NCBI GenBank assembly: GCA_947174495.1
Contig: CAMWJC010000011.1
Coordinates: 1 to 57,586, forward strand
Reading direction: 5' to 3'
DNA length: 57,586 bases
From: an uncultured Lachnospiraceae bacterium
Lineage (GTDB): Bacteria; Bacillota; Clostridia; Lachnospirales; Lachnospiraceae
The notes under the pieces: generated by a model
Databases searched by the model: none
Seen by the model: only the letters and a program-made list of their open reading frames with translations
What the model was told of the DNA's origin: nothing
Shown here: positions 1-8,245 of the stretch, one piece after another
How positions within the stretch are numbered: position 1 is the first letter of the stretch
Layout: every line of letters starts with the position of its first letter
Made by a program: the position numbers and the translations under genes

Positions 1-110
1 GTCATATCAATTTCTTTGCCACGGATAATCATTGTTGTGGTATACCAATGCTGCTTTATAAATGCATTGACCAGATTCCGGTTCGAACTGCTAATTCTTT
101 CACATTCCAT
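1..110 (-). CDS. N-terminus of a GNAT-type acetyltransferase (partial)
   Basis: An open frame starts at an ATG read on the minus strand at position 110 and runs off the left edge of the window, giving 36 codons. The peptide begins MECERISSSNRN and contains VNAFIKQHW and RGKEIDM. As far as I remember, this pattern is common at the start of short clostridial GNAT N-acetyltransferases. The acetyl-CoA-binding motif would lie outside the window, so the family call rests on this N-terminal signature only. It lies 68 bp downstream of the GNAT-DUF3795 gene in the same direction and could share its transcript. Confidence 0.5.
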   Translation of the reverse strand, partial: MECERISSSNRNLVNAFIKQHWYTTTMIIRGKEIDM

Positions 111-178
111 TATTATCGCCCTCTCTAAATTTTAAATCCCAGTTTTTTATCAGCAAACAGGGTATATATAAAAACAAA

Positions 179-1087
179 CTACAAACCACGATTGATAAAC
201 TGAACAATCTCTGCCTCACTTTGAAATAAATCATAATCGCCAGTAAGCTGTCCGCTATAATGATAGATAACCCCACTCTCCTCATTATTCTTTAATGCAT
301 GGACCAAACGGTCCAAACCATTTTCCGCCACATATTTTGAAAAAGTTTTGACACGAAGTTGGGCAAGCATCGGACAATCACATGGGAAATCACTACACTC
401 CCAGCAGCCTTCCAAATTCTTTAATTTACAACAATTATAGTTTTTGCAGTTCCCTCTGTCTTGGCAATTATCTTTTTGACAACCTTCGCAATTTTTATTT
501 TCGCTGCAAACACAACATGCCAGGCCACAATACGCAATACCTTTATTTGCATCAAAAATCTTTACAACAGGTCTTTCATAATATCCCAATTGAGGTCGGA
601 ATGCCACTGATGGAACGAAACCATATTTTTTCAATAAAGGAATTCTTTCAGGCGTATTAGAGACTTTAATTTTTAAACTTCCAATTTGAAAATCCCTGAT
701 CCACTGTAAAACAGCAAGCCTTACGAATTCTTCTATATATTCTTCTTTGTCATAATTAACCGCTATATCAATTCTCAATACTCCAAATTCCCCGCCAAAA
801 ATCTCAACGGTGCCAACTGCATAATCGAATGTTTTGGGAATTATAGCAAACCTTACATATCTGCGTTCGTTATATTCCTTTAACCAAAACTTAATACATT
901 CTTCCATTTCTTCGATCGTTGTGTAATAGAAATTACTTGTACAACTATCAGCATTAATTTTTGACACGGCTTTTTTATCAGAATAACACGCTAATAGAGA
1001 TTGGGCGTCTTCCAGCCTGACTAGCCGAAGCGTAAAAGATGCGGTTTTATAAACCGGACATTGTTCGTAAATATTATTTGTTGACAT
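179..1087 (-). CDS. GNAT acetyltransferase fused to a cysteine-rich DUF3795 domain
   Basis: The protein has 302 residues. Residues about 1-180 look like a GNAT domain of the RimJ/RimL type: it opens with TASFTLRLVRLEDAQ, has a central strand pair, and ends with LLKKYGFVPS. From about residue 185 the chain becomes cysteine-rich (AYCGLACCVC, then repeated C-x2-C pairs through CSDFPCDCPM). This is the DUF3795 pattern, probably a metal-binding module of unknown function. A strong AGGAGG site sits 7 bp before the ATG. The gene follows a WYL-domain regulator in the same direction, and two inverted repeats lie in the gap, so it is a likely target of that regulator. The acetyl acceptor is unknown. 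The fusion is unambiguous because both parts are in one uninterrupted frame. Confidence 0.85.
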   Translation of the reverse strand: MSTNNIYEQCPVYKTASFTLRLVRLEDAQSLLACYSDKKAVSKINADSCTSNFYYTTIEEMEECIKFWLKEYNERRYVRFAIIPKTFDYAVGTVEIFGGEFGVLRIDIAVNYDKEEYIEEFVRLAVLQWIRDFQIGSLKIKVSNTPERIPLLKKYGFVPSVAFRPQLGYYERPVVKIFDANKGIAYCGLACCVCSENKNCEGCQKDNCQDRGNCKNYNCCKLKNLEGCWECSDFPCDCPMLAQLRVKTFSKYVAENGLDRLVHALKNNEESGVIYHYSGQLTGDYDLFQSEAEIVQFINRGL

Positions 1088-1112
1088 TTGAGCACCTCCT
1101 GATTTTTATAGG

Positions 1113-1171
1113 AAACGACTTTGGTCGTTTACTATATTATTGTATCAGAAGAACTGCGACAGCATTATGTC
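1113..1171. promoter_or_regulatory. Two inverted repeats between the WYL regulator and the GNAT-DUF3795 gene
   Basis: A perfect 7+7 inverted repeat, AAACGAC-TTTG-GTCGTTT, occupies 1113-1130, just upstream of the ribosome-binding site of the GNAT-DUF3795 gene. A second element, GACA-N6-TGTC, lies at 1158-1171 and overlaps the stop codon of the WYL regulator. WYL-domain regulators of the YafY group commonly control the neighbouring gene, so one or both are candidate operators. The first could also form a small hairpin in the leader RNA. Which element is bound is inference. Confidence 0.45.
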
Positions 1172-2084
1172 ATAGTTTTTGGTACAAAGAAATTATTTTA
1201 TTAGCACAGGAAATCAGCTTCTCTTTAATATGCCCAGGAGATAGAATCTCGATACTATCCCCAAACGATAGCAGAGTACCAAGCCAAAGCTGTTCATTCT
1301 CAACAACAGACAATTCCATAATTGCCATATCGTTATCAAGATATTTGATAACCTTTCCGTTGAGATATTCGTATGCCTTTGTTATAAAATCAGGATTACA
1401 TTTCACAATTATCTTAGTGTGCATTACAGTATTGTTTTTGTCATGATTGGTAAGTATATTTTGAGGAGAATCATGTTCCTTTGAAAAATCTTCTTCTGTA
1501 ATCTCCAGATCGTCCATTCTAAGCAACTTGTATGTTCTGTAATCATCTTTAACAATTGAATAAGCCAGTAAGTACCATGAATACCACCTGTAAATCACAG
1601 CAATCGGTTCCACAATATGAATTCGTTTCTCATTGAGGCTATTAGTATAGGAAAATCTCACTGCCTTTCTACGGGTTACAGCTAACTGGATGAGGGATAA
1701 AAATCTGCTGTTTCCTTCTTGTAAAACAGAAAAATCAAGAATCATGCCCACATCATTTTCATCAGTCAATGAGATGATCTTTTCGTATATATTTGAAATT
1801 TCGGGATTATTCGTAGCAGAGGAAAGCCCATTTAATGCCGTAAGAATATAGGAATAATCCTTCTGGGAAATAATCTGATTATTTAAAGTAAAGCGTTTTG
1901 TTAATTCATATCCACCATTTATTCCAGTAATTGCAACAACAGGAATACCAGCAGAACATAATGAATCAATATCCCTTTGAATTGTACGGATAGACACTTC
2001 AAAATGTTTCGCTAAATCTTTTGCTGATGTTCTCCCATGATTCATTAAAAATACTGTTATTGCGTATAAACGATCTACTTTCAT
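1170..2084 (-). CDS. YafY-type transcriptional regulator (HTH_11 + WYL domain)
   Basis: The N-terminal helix-turn-helix is clear (TSAKDLAKHFEVSIRTIQRD), and residues about 130-215 form the WYL ligand-sensing domain, here with IYRWYSWYLLAYS. A C-terminal WCX-like extension follows. The start chosen, MKVDRLYAI, matches the usual start of this family. Two ATGs at 2105 and 2108 would add seven or eight residues and cannot be excluded. These proteins are usually repressors or activators that respond to a small ligand or nucleic acid and act on an adjacent gene. The GNAT-DUF3795 gene follows 82 bp downstream with palindromes in between, which makes local control likely. Confidence 0.85.
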   Translation of the reverse strand: MKVDRLYAITVFLMNHGRTSAKDLAKHFEVSIRTIQRDIDSLCSAGIPVVAITGINGGYELTKRFTLNNQIISQKDYSYILTALNGLSSATNNPEISNIYEKIISLTDENDVGMILDFSVLQEGNSRFLSLIQLAVTRRKAVRFSYTNSLNEKRIHIVEPIAVIYRWYSWYLLAYSIVKDDYRTYKLLRMDDLEITEEDFSKEHDSPQNILTNHDKNNTVMHTKIIVKCNPDFITKAYEYLNGKVIKYLDNDMAIMELSVVENEQLWLGTLLSFGDSIEILSPGHIKEKLISCANKIISLYQKL

Positions 2085-2219
2085 TGACTTTCTCAATCTC
2101 TCCATCATATACTCTGATCTTTATACTTTCAAATTCTTTAATAGTTCCGCAGCATGATCTTTACATAAAAATAGCGTATATTCCTTGAAGCTTTGTATGT
2201 CTCTAAGCCGGAACTCTTC

Positions 2220-2741
2220 TTAAAAATATTTATCATACTTTCCATCAGGAAAAGGCTTTTCCAGACCTAAAACTTTGGGCCATAAACCCGTATCATCAAT
2301 AATAAATCCTATGATCATTCCCATATGACTATGCAAATGCCGGAACTGCGCTAAAATCAGAGTAAATTTACAATACTCACATTCCGGAGGATATTCTAAT
2401 AATTGCTCATCTGTTAAGTCAGAAATATACGCTCGTATTTTCTTTTCAATACAGGTAAAATAGTGCTCTATCTCCTCTCTTGAAAGGACTTTTTGTGAAA
2501 TAACATCTAAATTATTCAGATCCTTTTCATGGATGGCAGGCTCTTGAAAGTTCTGATCCCGCGGGTTGATATACCATAAATCTAAGGAATGCAGCATATG
2601 ATATATGTGTTTCCAACAGGGCATCTCACAATATTCCTTGTTCCACAATTCCTCCGGAACACAATCGATTACATTTCTTACTTCCCATAAAGCTCTGTTC
2701 GTTTGTTCTTGAATAATTTGAATCAAAGTATTTTGTTCCAT
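2220..2741 (-). CDS. DinB-family protein
   Basis: The 173-residue product begins MEQNTLIQIIQEQ; an upstream in-frame start exists but would overlap the preceding gene and a terminator, so I reject it. It has the DinB four-helix-bundle layout: an early histidine segment (CWKHIYHMLHSLDLW) and a late one (FRHLHSHMGMIIG), which together supply the usual three-histidine metal site. DinB-like proteins include thiol transferases and damage-induced proteins, but no specific reaction can be assigned here. The frame stays open for 32 further codons after the stop at 2220 (see findings). The nearest good purine-rich site (AAAGGG) is rather far from the ATG. Confidence 0.8.
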   Translation of the reverse strand: MEQNTLIQIIQEQTNRALWEVRNVIDCVPEELWNKEYCEMPCWKHIYHMLHSLDLWYINPRDQNFQEPAIHEKDLNNLDVISQKVLSREEIEHYFTCIEKKIRAYISDLTDEQLLEYPPECEYCKFTLILAQFRHLHSHMGMIIGFIIDDTGLWPKVLGLEKPFPDGKYDKYF

Positions 2742-2775
2742 ACCGATAATTACCCTTTCTATAGTCACTAATTCC

Positions 2776-2806
2776 AAAAAAGGGCTGACGCTCAGCATGT
2801 CAGCCC
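2776..2806 (-). terminator. Intrinsic terminator overlapping the end of the DUF218 gene
   Basis: On the minus strand an 8-bp GC-rich stem (GGGCTGAC / GTCAGCCC, arms 2782-2789 and 2799-2806) with a 9-nt loop is followed by six T residues. The stem includes the stop codon of the DUF218 gene (2800-2802), so the terminator and the gene end are fused. It separates that gene from the downstream DinB gene. Confidence 0.85.
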
Positions 2807-3402
2807 GCAACCTGATTTCTAAAAAACAATCGATACCACTTGTATCCAATATAAAAAAAAGTCTCTCTTGCTAAAAAAGGTATTTTCGTTTTAAAACTTT
2901 TATATGCAGAAGTCTTCGTTGGAGAAGAATACGCATCGATTTCAAAATCTTCCGCCATCCGCATTGCCCTTTTCATATGAAGCGGATCACTTATAATCAG
3001 TGCTGTTTCCAGTTCATTATCGTCCATAATTTTTAACGAGTTTTCTAAATTTTCCTGTGTAATTACAGACTCTTCTTCAAGCAAAACGGATTCTTCTGGG
3101 ATACCTTCTTCCAATAGATATTGCTTTGCCATATAAGCATCGGAATTCTCATTATCCTTAGCTTTGCCTCCGGTAACAATAATCATATCTATCATATCAC
3201 TTTTATATAAAGCCGCTGCATGATTCAATCTTTGTTTATATACCTCGGACACTCCATTCTGATCAGCAGCTGCTCCCAGTACAATGCCAACATCGCATTT
3301 CTTTGTGTCATCTACGTTGGCATATAAACAAATACTCATTAAATTCCATGTAATATATAATGCCAATATCATGACTGTAATAAAAAAATATTTGTGTTTC
3401 AA
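2800..3402 (-). CDS. DUF218 (YdcF/SanA-like) membrane-anchored protein
   Basis: The product has one N-terminal membrane segment (FFITVMILALYITWNLMSICLY) followed by a DUF218 domain. The domain shows its hallmarks: DVGIVLGAA, a later MIIVTGGKA, and SDPLHMKRAM near the end. Members such as ElyC, SanA and YdcF are inner-membrane proteins linked to envelope maintenance, but their reaction is uncertain. I prefer a TTG start at 3402 because GGGGGA lies 4-5 bases before it and the resulting N-terminus is a typical basic signal anchor. The first ATG, at 3450, has no ribosome-binding site and would add 16 soluble residues. Confidence 0.8.
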   Translation of the reverse strand: MKHKYFFITVMILALYITWNLMSICLYANVDDTKKCDVGIVLGAAADQNGVSEVYKQRLNHAAALYKSDMIDMIIVTGGKAKDNENSDAYMAKQYLLEEGIPEESVLLEEESVITQENLENSLKIMDDNELETALIISDPLHMKRAMRMAEDFEIDAYSSPTKTSAYKSFKTKIPFLARETFFYIGYKWYRLFFRNQVAG

Positions 3403-3474
3403 TATATCCCCCGGTAACGTGTATTCTTTCCAATCTGCATTTTCTTGCATGCCAGCAATGTCTGACGAAACTGT

Positions 3475-3999
3475 TTATATCATTGTTTTGGACATATATA
3501 AGACCAAATCATCATCATTACAACAATCGGCATATTGCTCGCAAACTTTTTCACCATACCAAACCCCTGTGCCATCCGGAATATATCCTCTTTTTACATA
3601 CATTCTTTGGGCACTGCCGTATCCATGATGTAATCCAACCCCAAGATATACGATATTGGAATATTCGGACGCAATTTTTTCTGCAATATCCATCAATTTA
3701 TTACCAATACCTCGTCTGCGGTATTTTTCCAAAACACCAAAATCAACAATCTCCGGATAGCCTTTATTGGCAAACGCTCCCCATTCCGAATTGGGGTATA
3801 CATTTATATAGCCGGCTATGCTGCCTTTATATTCCGCAACCAGTGCAATTGATTTTCCTTCTGCTTGATGCTGGAATCTCATTTCATATTTCTCGGTGGT
3901 AGCATGCCACCCCTGCGCAATTTCCTCATCCGTGATTATCTGAATATCTTTTTGCTCCATATTCCTTATCAATATATCATCTGTATGATAGTAAATCAT
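3475..3999 (-). CDS. GNAT-family N-acetyltransferase
   Basis: This is a 174-residue GNAT enzyme. The acetyl-CoA-binding motif A is visible as VLEKYRRRGIGNKLMDIAE, preceded by the strand EIVDFGV and followed by the GYGSAQRMYVKRGY segment typical of motif B. The ATG at 3999 is preferred because GGAGG sits 8 bases upstream; an ATG at 4020 is possible but would place the start on top of the previous stop. The next upstream gene, another GNAT, ends 17 bp away, so the two are co-transcribed. The substrate cannot be told from sequence. Confidence 0.9.
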   Translation of the reverse strand: MIYYHTDDILIRNMEQKDIQIITDEEIAQGWHATTEKYEMRFQHQAEGKSIALVAEYKGSIAGYINVYPNSEWGAFANKGYPEIVDFGVLEKYRRRGIGNKLMDIAEKIASEYSNIVYLGVGLHHGYGSAQRMYVKRGYIPDGTGVWYGEKVCEQYADCCNDDDLVLYMSKTMI

Positions 4000-4016
4000 T
4001 TTCATCTCCTCCAAAA

Positions 4017-4607
4017 TCAAATTTTCTTTCTTGCTATTATCCCATTATTTATATTGATAATTTTGAACCCTTGTGATTCATACATAGACCTGTTTCCGCA
4101 ACAATTATTAGGGTTAAATTTCCCGTCGGAAGGATATGATTCGACATAATCATAATTGTTCTTCTGGGCATATTCACAAGCATACTCCAACATCTTTTTA
4201 GCAATCCCTTTTCCTCTATAATCAGGATCGACTGTAAAGCACACAATAGCCAAAATTTTATCATTTTTATCAATCCCAACCCAACTATCCGGATGATTTT
4301 CTTTGCTGAATCTGAAATAGTTATCTTTCAAATCAGCATTACAAAACCCAATAATTTTACTGTCATAATATGCAACAAATCCACGCAGCTTATTATGCTC
4401 AATCAAATCAATAGCGTAATTCTTTTTACAAAAGGGTCTTTCTTCTATCGGAAGCTGATTTCGATCATATTCATGTTTTTCTGTCCAGTGGTGCCACACA
4501 CAATAGCAGCCTTTATTAATATTGCCATCATTAAAAGCTCTATTATCAAAAAAATCAATGTATTCATGTGCCATATCAGAACTAAGCTCTTGTATTTTAA
4601 TTTCCAT
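4017..4607 (-). CDS. GNAT-family N-acetyltransferase
   Basis: The protein has 196 residues. Motif A is complete (FTVDPDYRGKGIAKKMLEYA), and the C-terminal SMYESQGFKII is the usual GNAT end motif. The N-terminal half has a CYCVWHHWTEKH stretch seen in a common clostridial GNAT subgroup. GGAGG is 5 bases from the ATG. It is the first gene of a pair with the GNAT just downstream. A specific acceptor is unknown; such stand-alone GNATs often modify small amines or antibiotics, but nothing here proves this. Confidence 0.9.
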   Translation of the reverse strand: MEIKIQELSSDMAHEYIDFFDNRAFNDGNINKGCYCVWHHWTEKHEYDRNQLPIEERPFCKKNYAIDLIEHNKLRGFVAYYDSKIIGFCNADLKDNYFRFSKENHPDSWVGIDKNDKILAIVCFTVDPDYRGKGIAKKMLEYACEYAQKNNYDYVESYPSDGKFNPNNCCGNRSMYESQGFKIININNGIIARKKI

Positions 4608-4726
4608 ATATACCTCCCGGAATTATAGCTTGTATTTAATCAATGCACCGGCATTAATTCTATTATTTCTTCTATCTGTAGATATTACCTGTTTATTGAA
4701 CATTCTTTCATACATAGAGTGTGAAA

Positions 4727-7700
4727 TCACTCAAACTGAAACGCCTGAAAATCAAAACAGCTTCCCGGCATAAACACAAAGGTCACGGTAACCTTACCAG
4801 TCACCGGAGTCAGAGCAAATGTTTGACCGGTATATTCACTGCCTTCGGGGAATTCCACGATCTGCTTACTTTCGTTATTTCCGTCAAAAAAGCGGACATG
4901 AATGGTGTTGTTTCCCTTAGCTGCCCGCCCCCAGACAGTTAATTTCTCTGCACCTTTTTTGCCAAAATTCATCCCTTCAAATTCCAGAGACACATTATTT
5001 CCGATTTCCTCCACCCGGTCTTCTTTCCGAATAAAGCTATCTCCGTATATTGCATCTGCCGCTGCTGCGCACAGCTTCATCCAAGCTTTTTCATAGCGGG
5101 TAAAGGAAAATCCCTTGATATGGACCTTTTGTCTGAGCAAAAAGCTGACAGTGGTAATTCCGGTTAACATTTTCCGAAGTCGGAAGGTCTCCTCCTGATA
5201 AACATTCCAGATAGACGGTTTCTGGTACACCACATCCCCAATCAATTCACTTCCTTCTTCCCCCGGAATTCCTTCCCAGATCTGAATGGGATATTCTTTG
5301 CTGTCCAACGCAAAAATCGGTATGGTGATCTCATCGGAACCCACATTCCCAAAATCAATTCCTTCATAGGATACCACCGTTTTTCCGTCTCTTGCCGTTG
5401 CAACCCCGCGCTCATTTCCATTCCCGGCTTCGCCCTGTGCAGCCGTATACTGACTTCCCGAAATGAAGTCATAGGGATCCAGATATGCTTTTCCCAGCCC
5501 CTGAATCTGAAATTCAAGCTGTGAGATTAGCCGGATAGCTCCGGTTCCGCTTTTGGACATACAGCGAAGACGGAATTCTCCGTCACCCACAGCCGTCATA
5601 GTTACACGATTTCCCTCTCTTTCCATTGTAACCAGATTGGAATCCACACCGCTGTCATTGACTGCCCGGAAGATCACCTCTCTATCAGAGGCTTCCGGCG
5701 GATCGATCTGTGCTGCGGCGGTAAGTACTTTCTTTTCCGGTCCGAACCGTCTTCCTTCCTCTGCCCGCAGCGTAATCTTCCGCACGGGAACTTCATCCTC
5801 CACCCCGGTGACAATAGAACGCTCTCTATTTTCTTCTATTTTTACCAACGATTCCCGAATTTCTTCCGTAAAAATCCCTTCCGCATAAGAATTACCCACA
5901 CCGTCAGATATTTTTCTGCTGTTACAGGTTATAAAAGCTTCTTTCAGCCCTTTTCCGCTGACCTTCACATGGATTTCTCCCGGCTCTATTTCTGATTGAA
6001 TGATCGCAAGAAGTTTGCCGCTGAATAATCTGCGGCTGATTCCCTTATAACTGTCATAATCTGTACTGTCTCCATTGTCCAGCCCAATCAACCTTCCTGC
6101 TCCCGTCACCTCTACTCTCACGCGGTCGCAGGCATTTTCCACGGGATTCCCACTCTCATCCACTGTGCCAATCTCCAAAAATATCAAATCCCGGCCATTT
6201 GCATTTACCGTAGTATTTTCCGGATAAATCCGGATGGCATGAGAATTCCCAAAAGAACATCTCTCCTGCCTTGCCAGCTCTTTTCCTTCCTGATCATATG
6301 CCACCGCAGTAAGCACGCCTTCTTCATAAGCCACCCGATAATCCGCCAGAATCACTGTTCCGCTTCCCGGCTCATGAGACAACTTCTGCCTTCCCAGACT
6401 TTTGCCATTTAAAAGAAGTTCAACCTCCGGTGCATTGGAGCAGATCCTTACGTCGATCATCTGTCCCGGGTTAAAATCCCAGTAAGGAAATACATGAACC
6501 ATAGGATTCTTTCGATAATCCGTCCATGCAGCCTGCCAGACATAATAAGAATCTTTTGGAAAGCCTGCCGTATCGATCTGCCCAAAGTAAGAATTCTTGG
6601 TATGGTATGGCGTCGGCTCTCCGATATAGTCAAATCCTGTCCACAGGAACTGTCCCATGGAAAATTCCGTATCCCGGTCAATGGCAACACAATTTTCTAA
6701 CGATCTGGCTCCCCAGCTTGTGATACTGTTTCCAAGCGCCGAACACTGCAGATCGTCTTCCGCCAGAATCCCCGCCTTTAAAGGAAAATGATAAATTCCC
6801 CTGCTCTGTACGATAGATGAAGTTTCACTGCCGTAAATTATCCAGTCCGGATGCTCCCCGTGATGCTTTTCATAATATTTTTCCGAATAATTATAGCCCG
6901 CTATTTTTACAATGTCTGCGCACTTTTGTGCATTTTCCCAAGGCATATAGTTCGATGCAATGGTAACACGGGCATTCCCCTGCGGATCGTACTTTTCCGT
7001 CAGCTCTTTCAACCTGCGGGTAAGCTCCTGTCCATGTTCATCCGCATGGGTATCATAAATTTCATTTCCGATACTCCAAAGGATCACGCTGGGATGATTC
7101 CGGTCACGACATACCCAGGATTTCACATCCCTTTCATGCCACTGCGCAAAAAAACGCCCATAATCATAGGGATTTTTGGGTCGTTCCCACATATCAAAGG
7201 CTTCTGAGATCAGCAAAAATCCCATTTCATCGGCAAGCTCCACAAATCCCGGTGCCATCATATTGTGAGATCCCCGAATGGCGTTGACTCCCATCTCCTT
7301 CAGCTTTTGAAACCTGCGCTTCATGGCACAGCGATTGAAGGCCGCTCCAAGCGCCCCCAGATCATGATGCTCACAGACACCATTCAGTTTCAAATGCCGC
7401 CCGTTTAAAAAGAACCCTTTCTCCGGGTCAAATTCCGTATAGCGGAACCCAAAGCGAGTACATTCCTGCTGGCAAATCTCTCCATCCACCACAAGATCTG
7501 TCCAAAGTGTGTAAAGCACTGGCTTTTCCACATCCCATAATTCAGGCTTTGAAATCAGATATTCTTTAAATCCGTCACCGTCCTTTATATTTTGTAGAGG
7601 AATTTCTTCTTTTCCCAGAAACAGGCGGTGAACAATCTCATATGCCTTCCTTCCCTTGGCCGGTTCCCCGACCGTGGTCTCCACTCGAAGCACAAAATCC

Positions 7701-8182
7701 TCCTGCTGCCTTCGGGTGCTGATATAAACACCATTCTCTTCTATATAAGTTTTGTCAGTAACCCTCATCCACACATCTCGGTAGATTCCTGCTCCGGAAT
7801 ACCACCTGCTGTTAGGCGCCATAAAGCAGGCACGAACCAGCACCCGGTTTTCTCCGGGCTTAAGATAATCCGTGATCTCAACCGTGAAGGTGGAATAACC
7901 ATACTTCCATTCTGCCGCTACCTGACTATTTACATAGACAATGCTGTCCATATAAATTCCCTCAAAAGTAAGAAAAGCCCTCTTTTCCTCATTCTCCACC
8001 CATTGAAATTTCTTAAGATACCAACCGGTTCCGTTCTCATAGAACCGCTGGGAGTCATAAATCAACCAGTCATGAGGAATATCCACCGAAGCAAATTCCT
8101 TTTCCCGCAAAAGCGCATCGGCAAGCTCCGCATCTGTTTCCAGTCTTAAAAAAGACCAGTTATCATTCCATAATGTTCTCAT
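4727..8182 (-). CDS. Glycoside hydrolase family 2 enzyme, beta-galactosidase-like, with C-terminal beta-sandwich modules
   Basis: The protein has 1151 residues. Residues 1-140 form the sugar-binding sandwich (DIPHDW, RWYSGAGIYRDVW). The central TIM barrel carries the acid/base Glu374 in SIGNEIYD and the nucleophile Glu453 in IYGSETSS. Residues about 560-640 resemble DUF4982, followed by a GH2 C-terminal sandwich. From about 870 to the end lie two CBM6-like modules, each with a FEGMNFG or YEGIDFG motif. There is no signal peptide, so it should act in the cytoplasm or be released by another route. It follows the sugar-acetylesterase gene by 63 bp. Together they suggest removal of acetyl groups and then exo-cleavage of a beta-linked glycan. 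Exact linkage is unknown; beta-galactosidase is the safest label. Confidence 0.9.
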   Translation of the reverse strand: MRTLWNDNWSFLRLETDAELADALLREKEFASVDIPHDWLIYDSQRFYENGTGWYLKKFQWVENEEKRAFLTFEGIYMDSIVYVNSQVAAEWKYGYSTFTVEITDYLKPGENRVLVRACFMAPNSRWYSGAGIYRDVWMRVTDKTYIEENGVYISTRRQQEDFVLRVETTVGEPAKGRKAYEIVHRLFLGKEEIPLQNIKDGDGFKEYLISKPELWDVEKPVLYTLWTDLVVDGEICQQECTRFGFRYTEFDPEKGFFLNGRHLKLNGVCEHHDLGALGAAFNRCAMKRRFQKLKEMGVNAIRGSHNMMAPGFVELADEMGFLLISEAFDMWERPKNPYDYGRFFAQWHERDVKSWVCRDRNHPSVILWSIGNEIYDTHADEHGQELTRRLKELTEKYDPQGNARVTIASNYMPWENAQKCADIVKIAGYNYSEKYYEKHHGEHPDWIIYGSETSSIVQSRGIYHFPLKAGILAEDDLQCSALGNSITSWGARSLENCVAIDRDTEFSMGQFLWTGFDYIGEPTPYHTKNSYFGQIDTAGFPKDSYYVWQAAWTDYRKNPMVHVFPYWDFNPGQMIDVRICSNAPEVELLLNGKSLGRQKLSHEPGSGTVILADYRVAYEEGVLTAVAYDQEGKELARQERCSFGNSHAIRIYPENTTVNANGRDLIFLEIGTVDESGNPVENACDRVRVEVTGAGRLIGLDNGDSTDYDSYKGISRRLFSGKLLAIIQSEIEPGEIHVKVSGKGLKEAFITCNSRKISDGVGNSYAEGIFTEEIRESLVKIEENRERSIVTGVEDEVPVRKITLRAEEGRRFGPEKKVLTAAAQIDPPEASDREVIFRAVNDSGVDSNLVTMEREGNRVTMTAVGDGEFRLRCMSKSGTGAIRLISQLEFQIQGLGKAYLDPYDFISGSQYTAAQGEAGNGNERGVATARDGKTVVSYEGIDFGNVGSDEITIPIFALDSKEYPIQIWEGIPGEEGSELIGDVVYQKPSIWNVYQEETFRLRKMLTGITTVSFLLRQKVHIKGFSFTRYEKAWMKLCAAAADAIYGDSFIRKEDRVEEIGNNVSLEFEGMNFGKKGAEKLTVWGRAAKGNNTIHVRFFDGNNESKQIVEFPEGSEYTGQTFALTPVTGKVTVTFVFMPGSCFDFQAFQFE

Positions 8183-8245
8183 CCTATACTCCCCTCTTGT
8201 ATTTCGTTCCGGTGAACAGACTGCTTTCTCCGCTCTCCTGATTCT

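Noticed and set aside
2742..2849. An upstream start for the DinB gene
   Set aside because: The extension covers the terminator and the end of the DUF218 gene and does not resemble DinB proteins.
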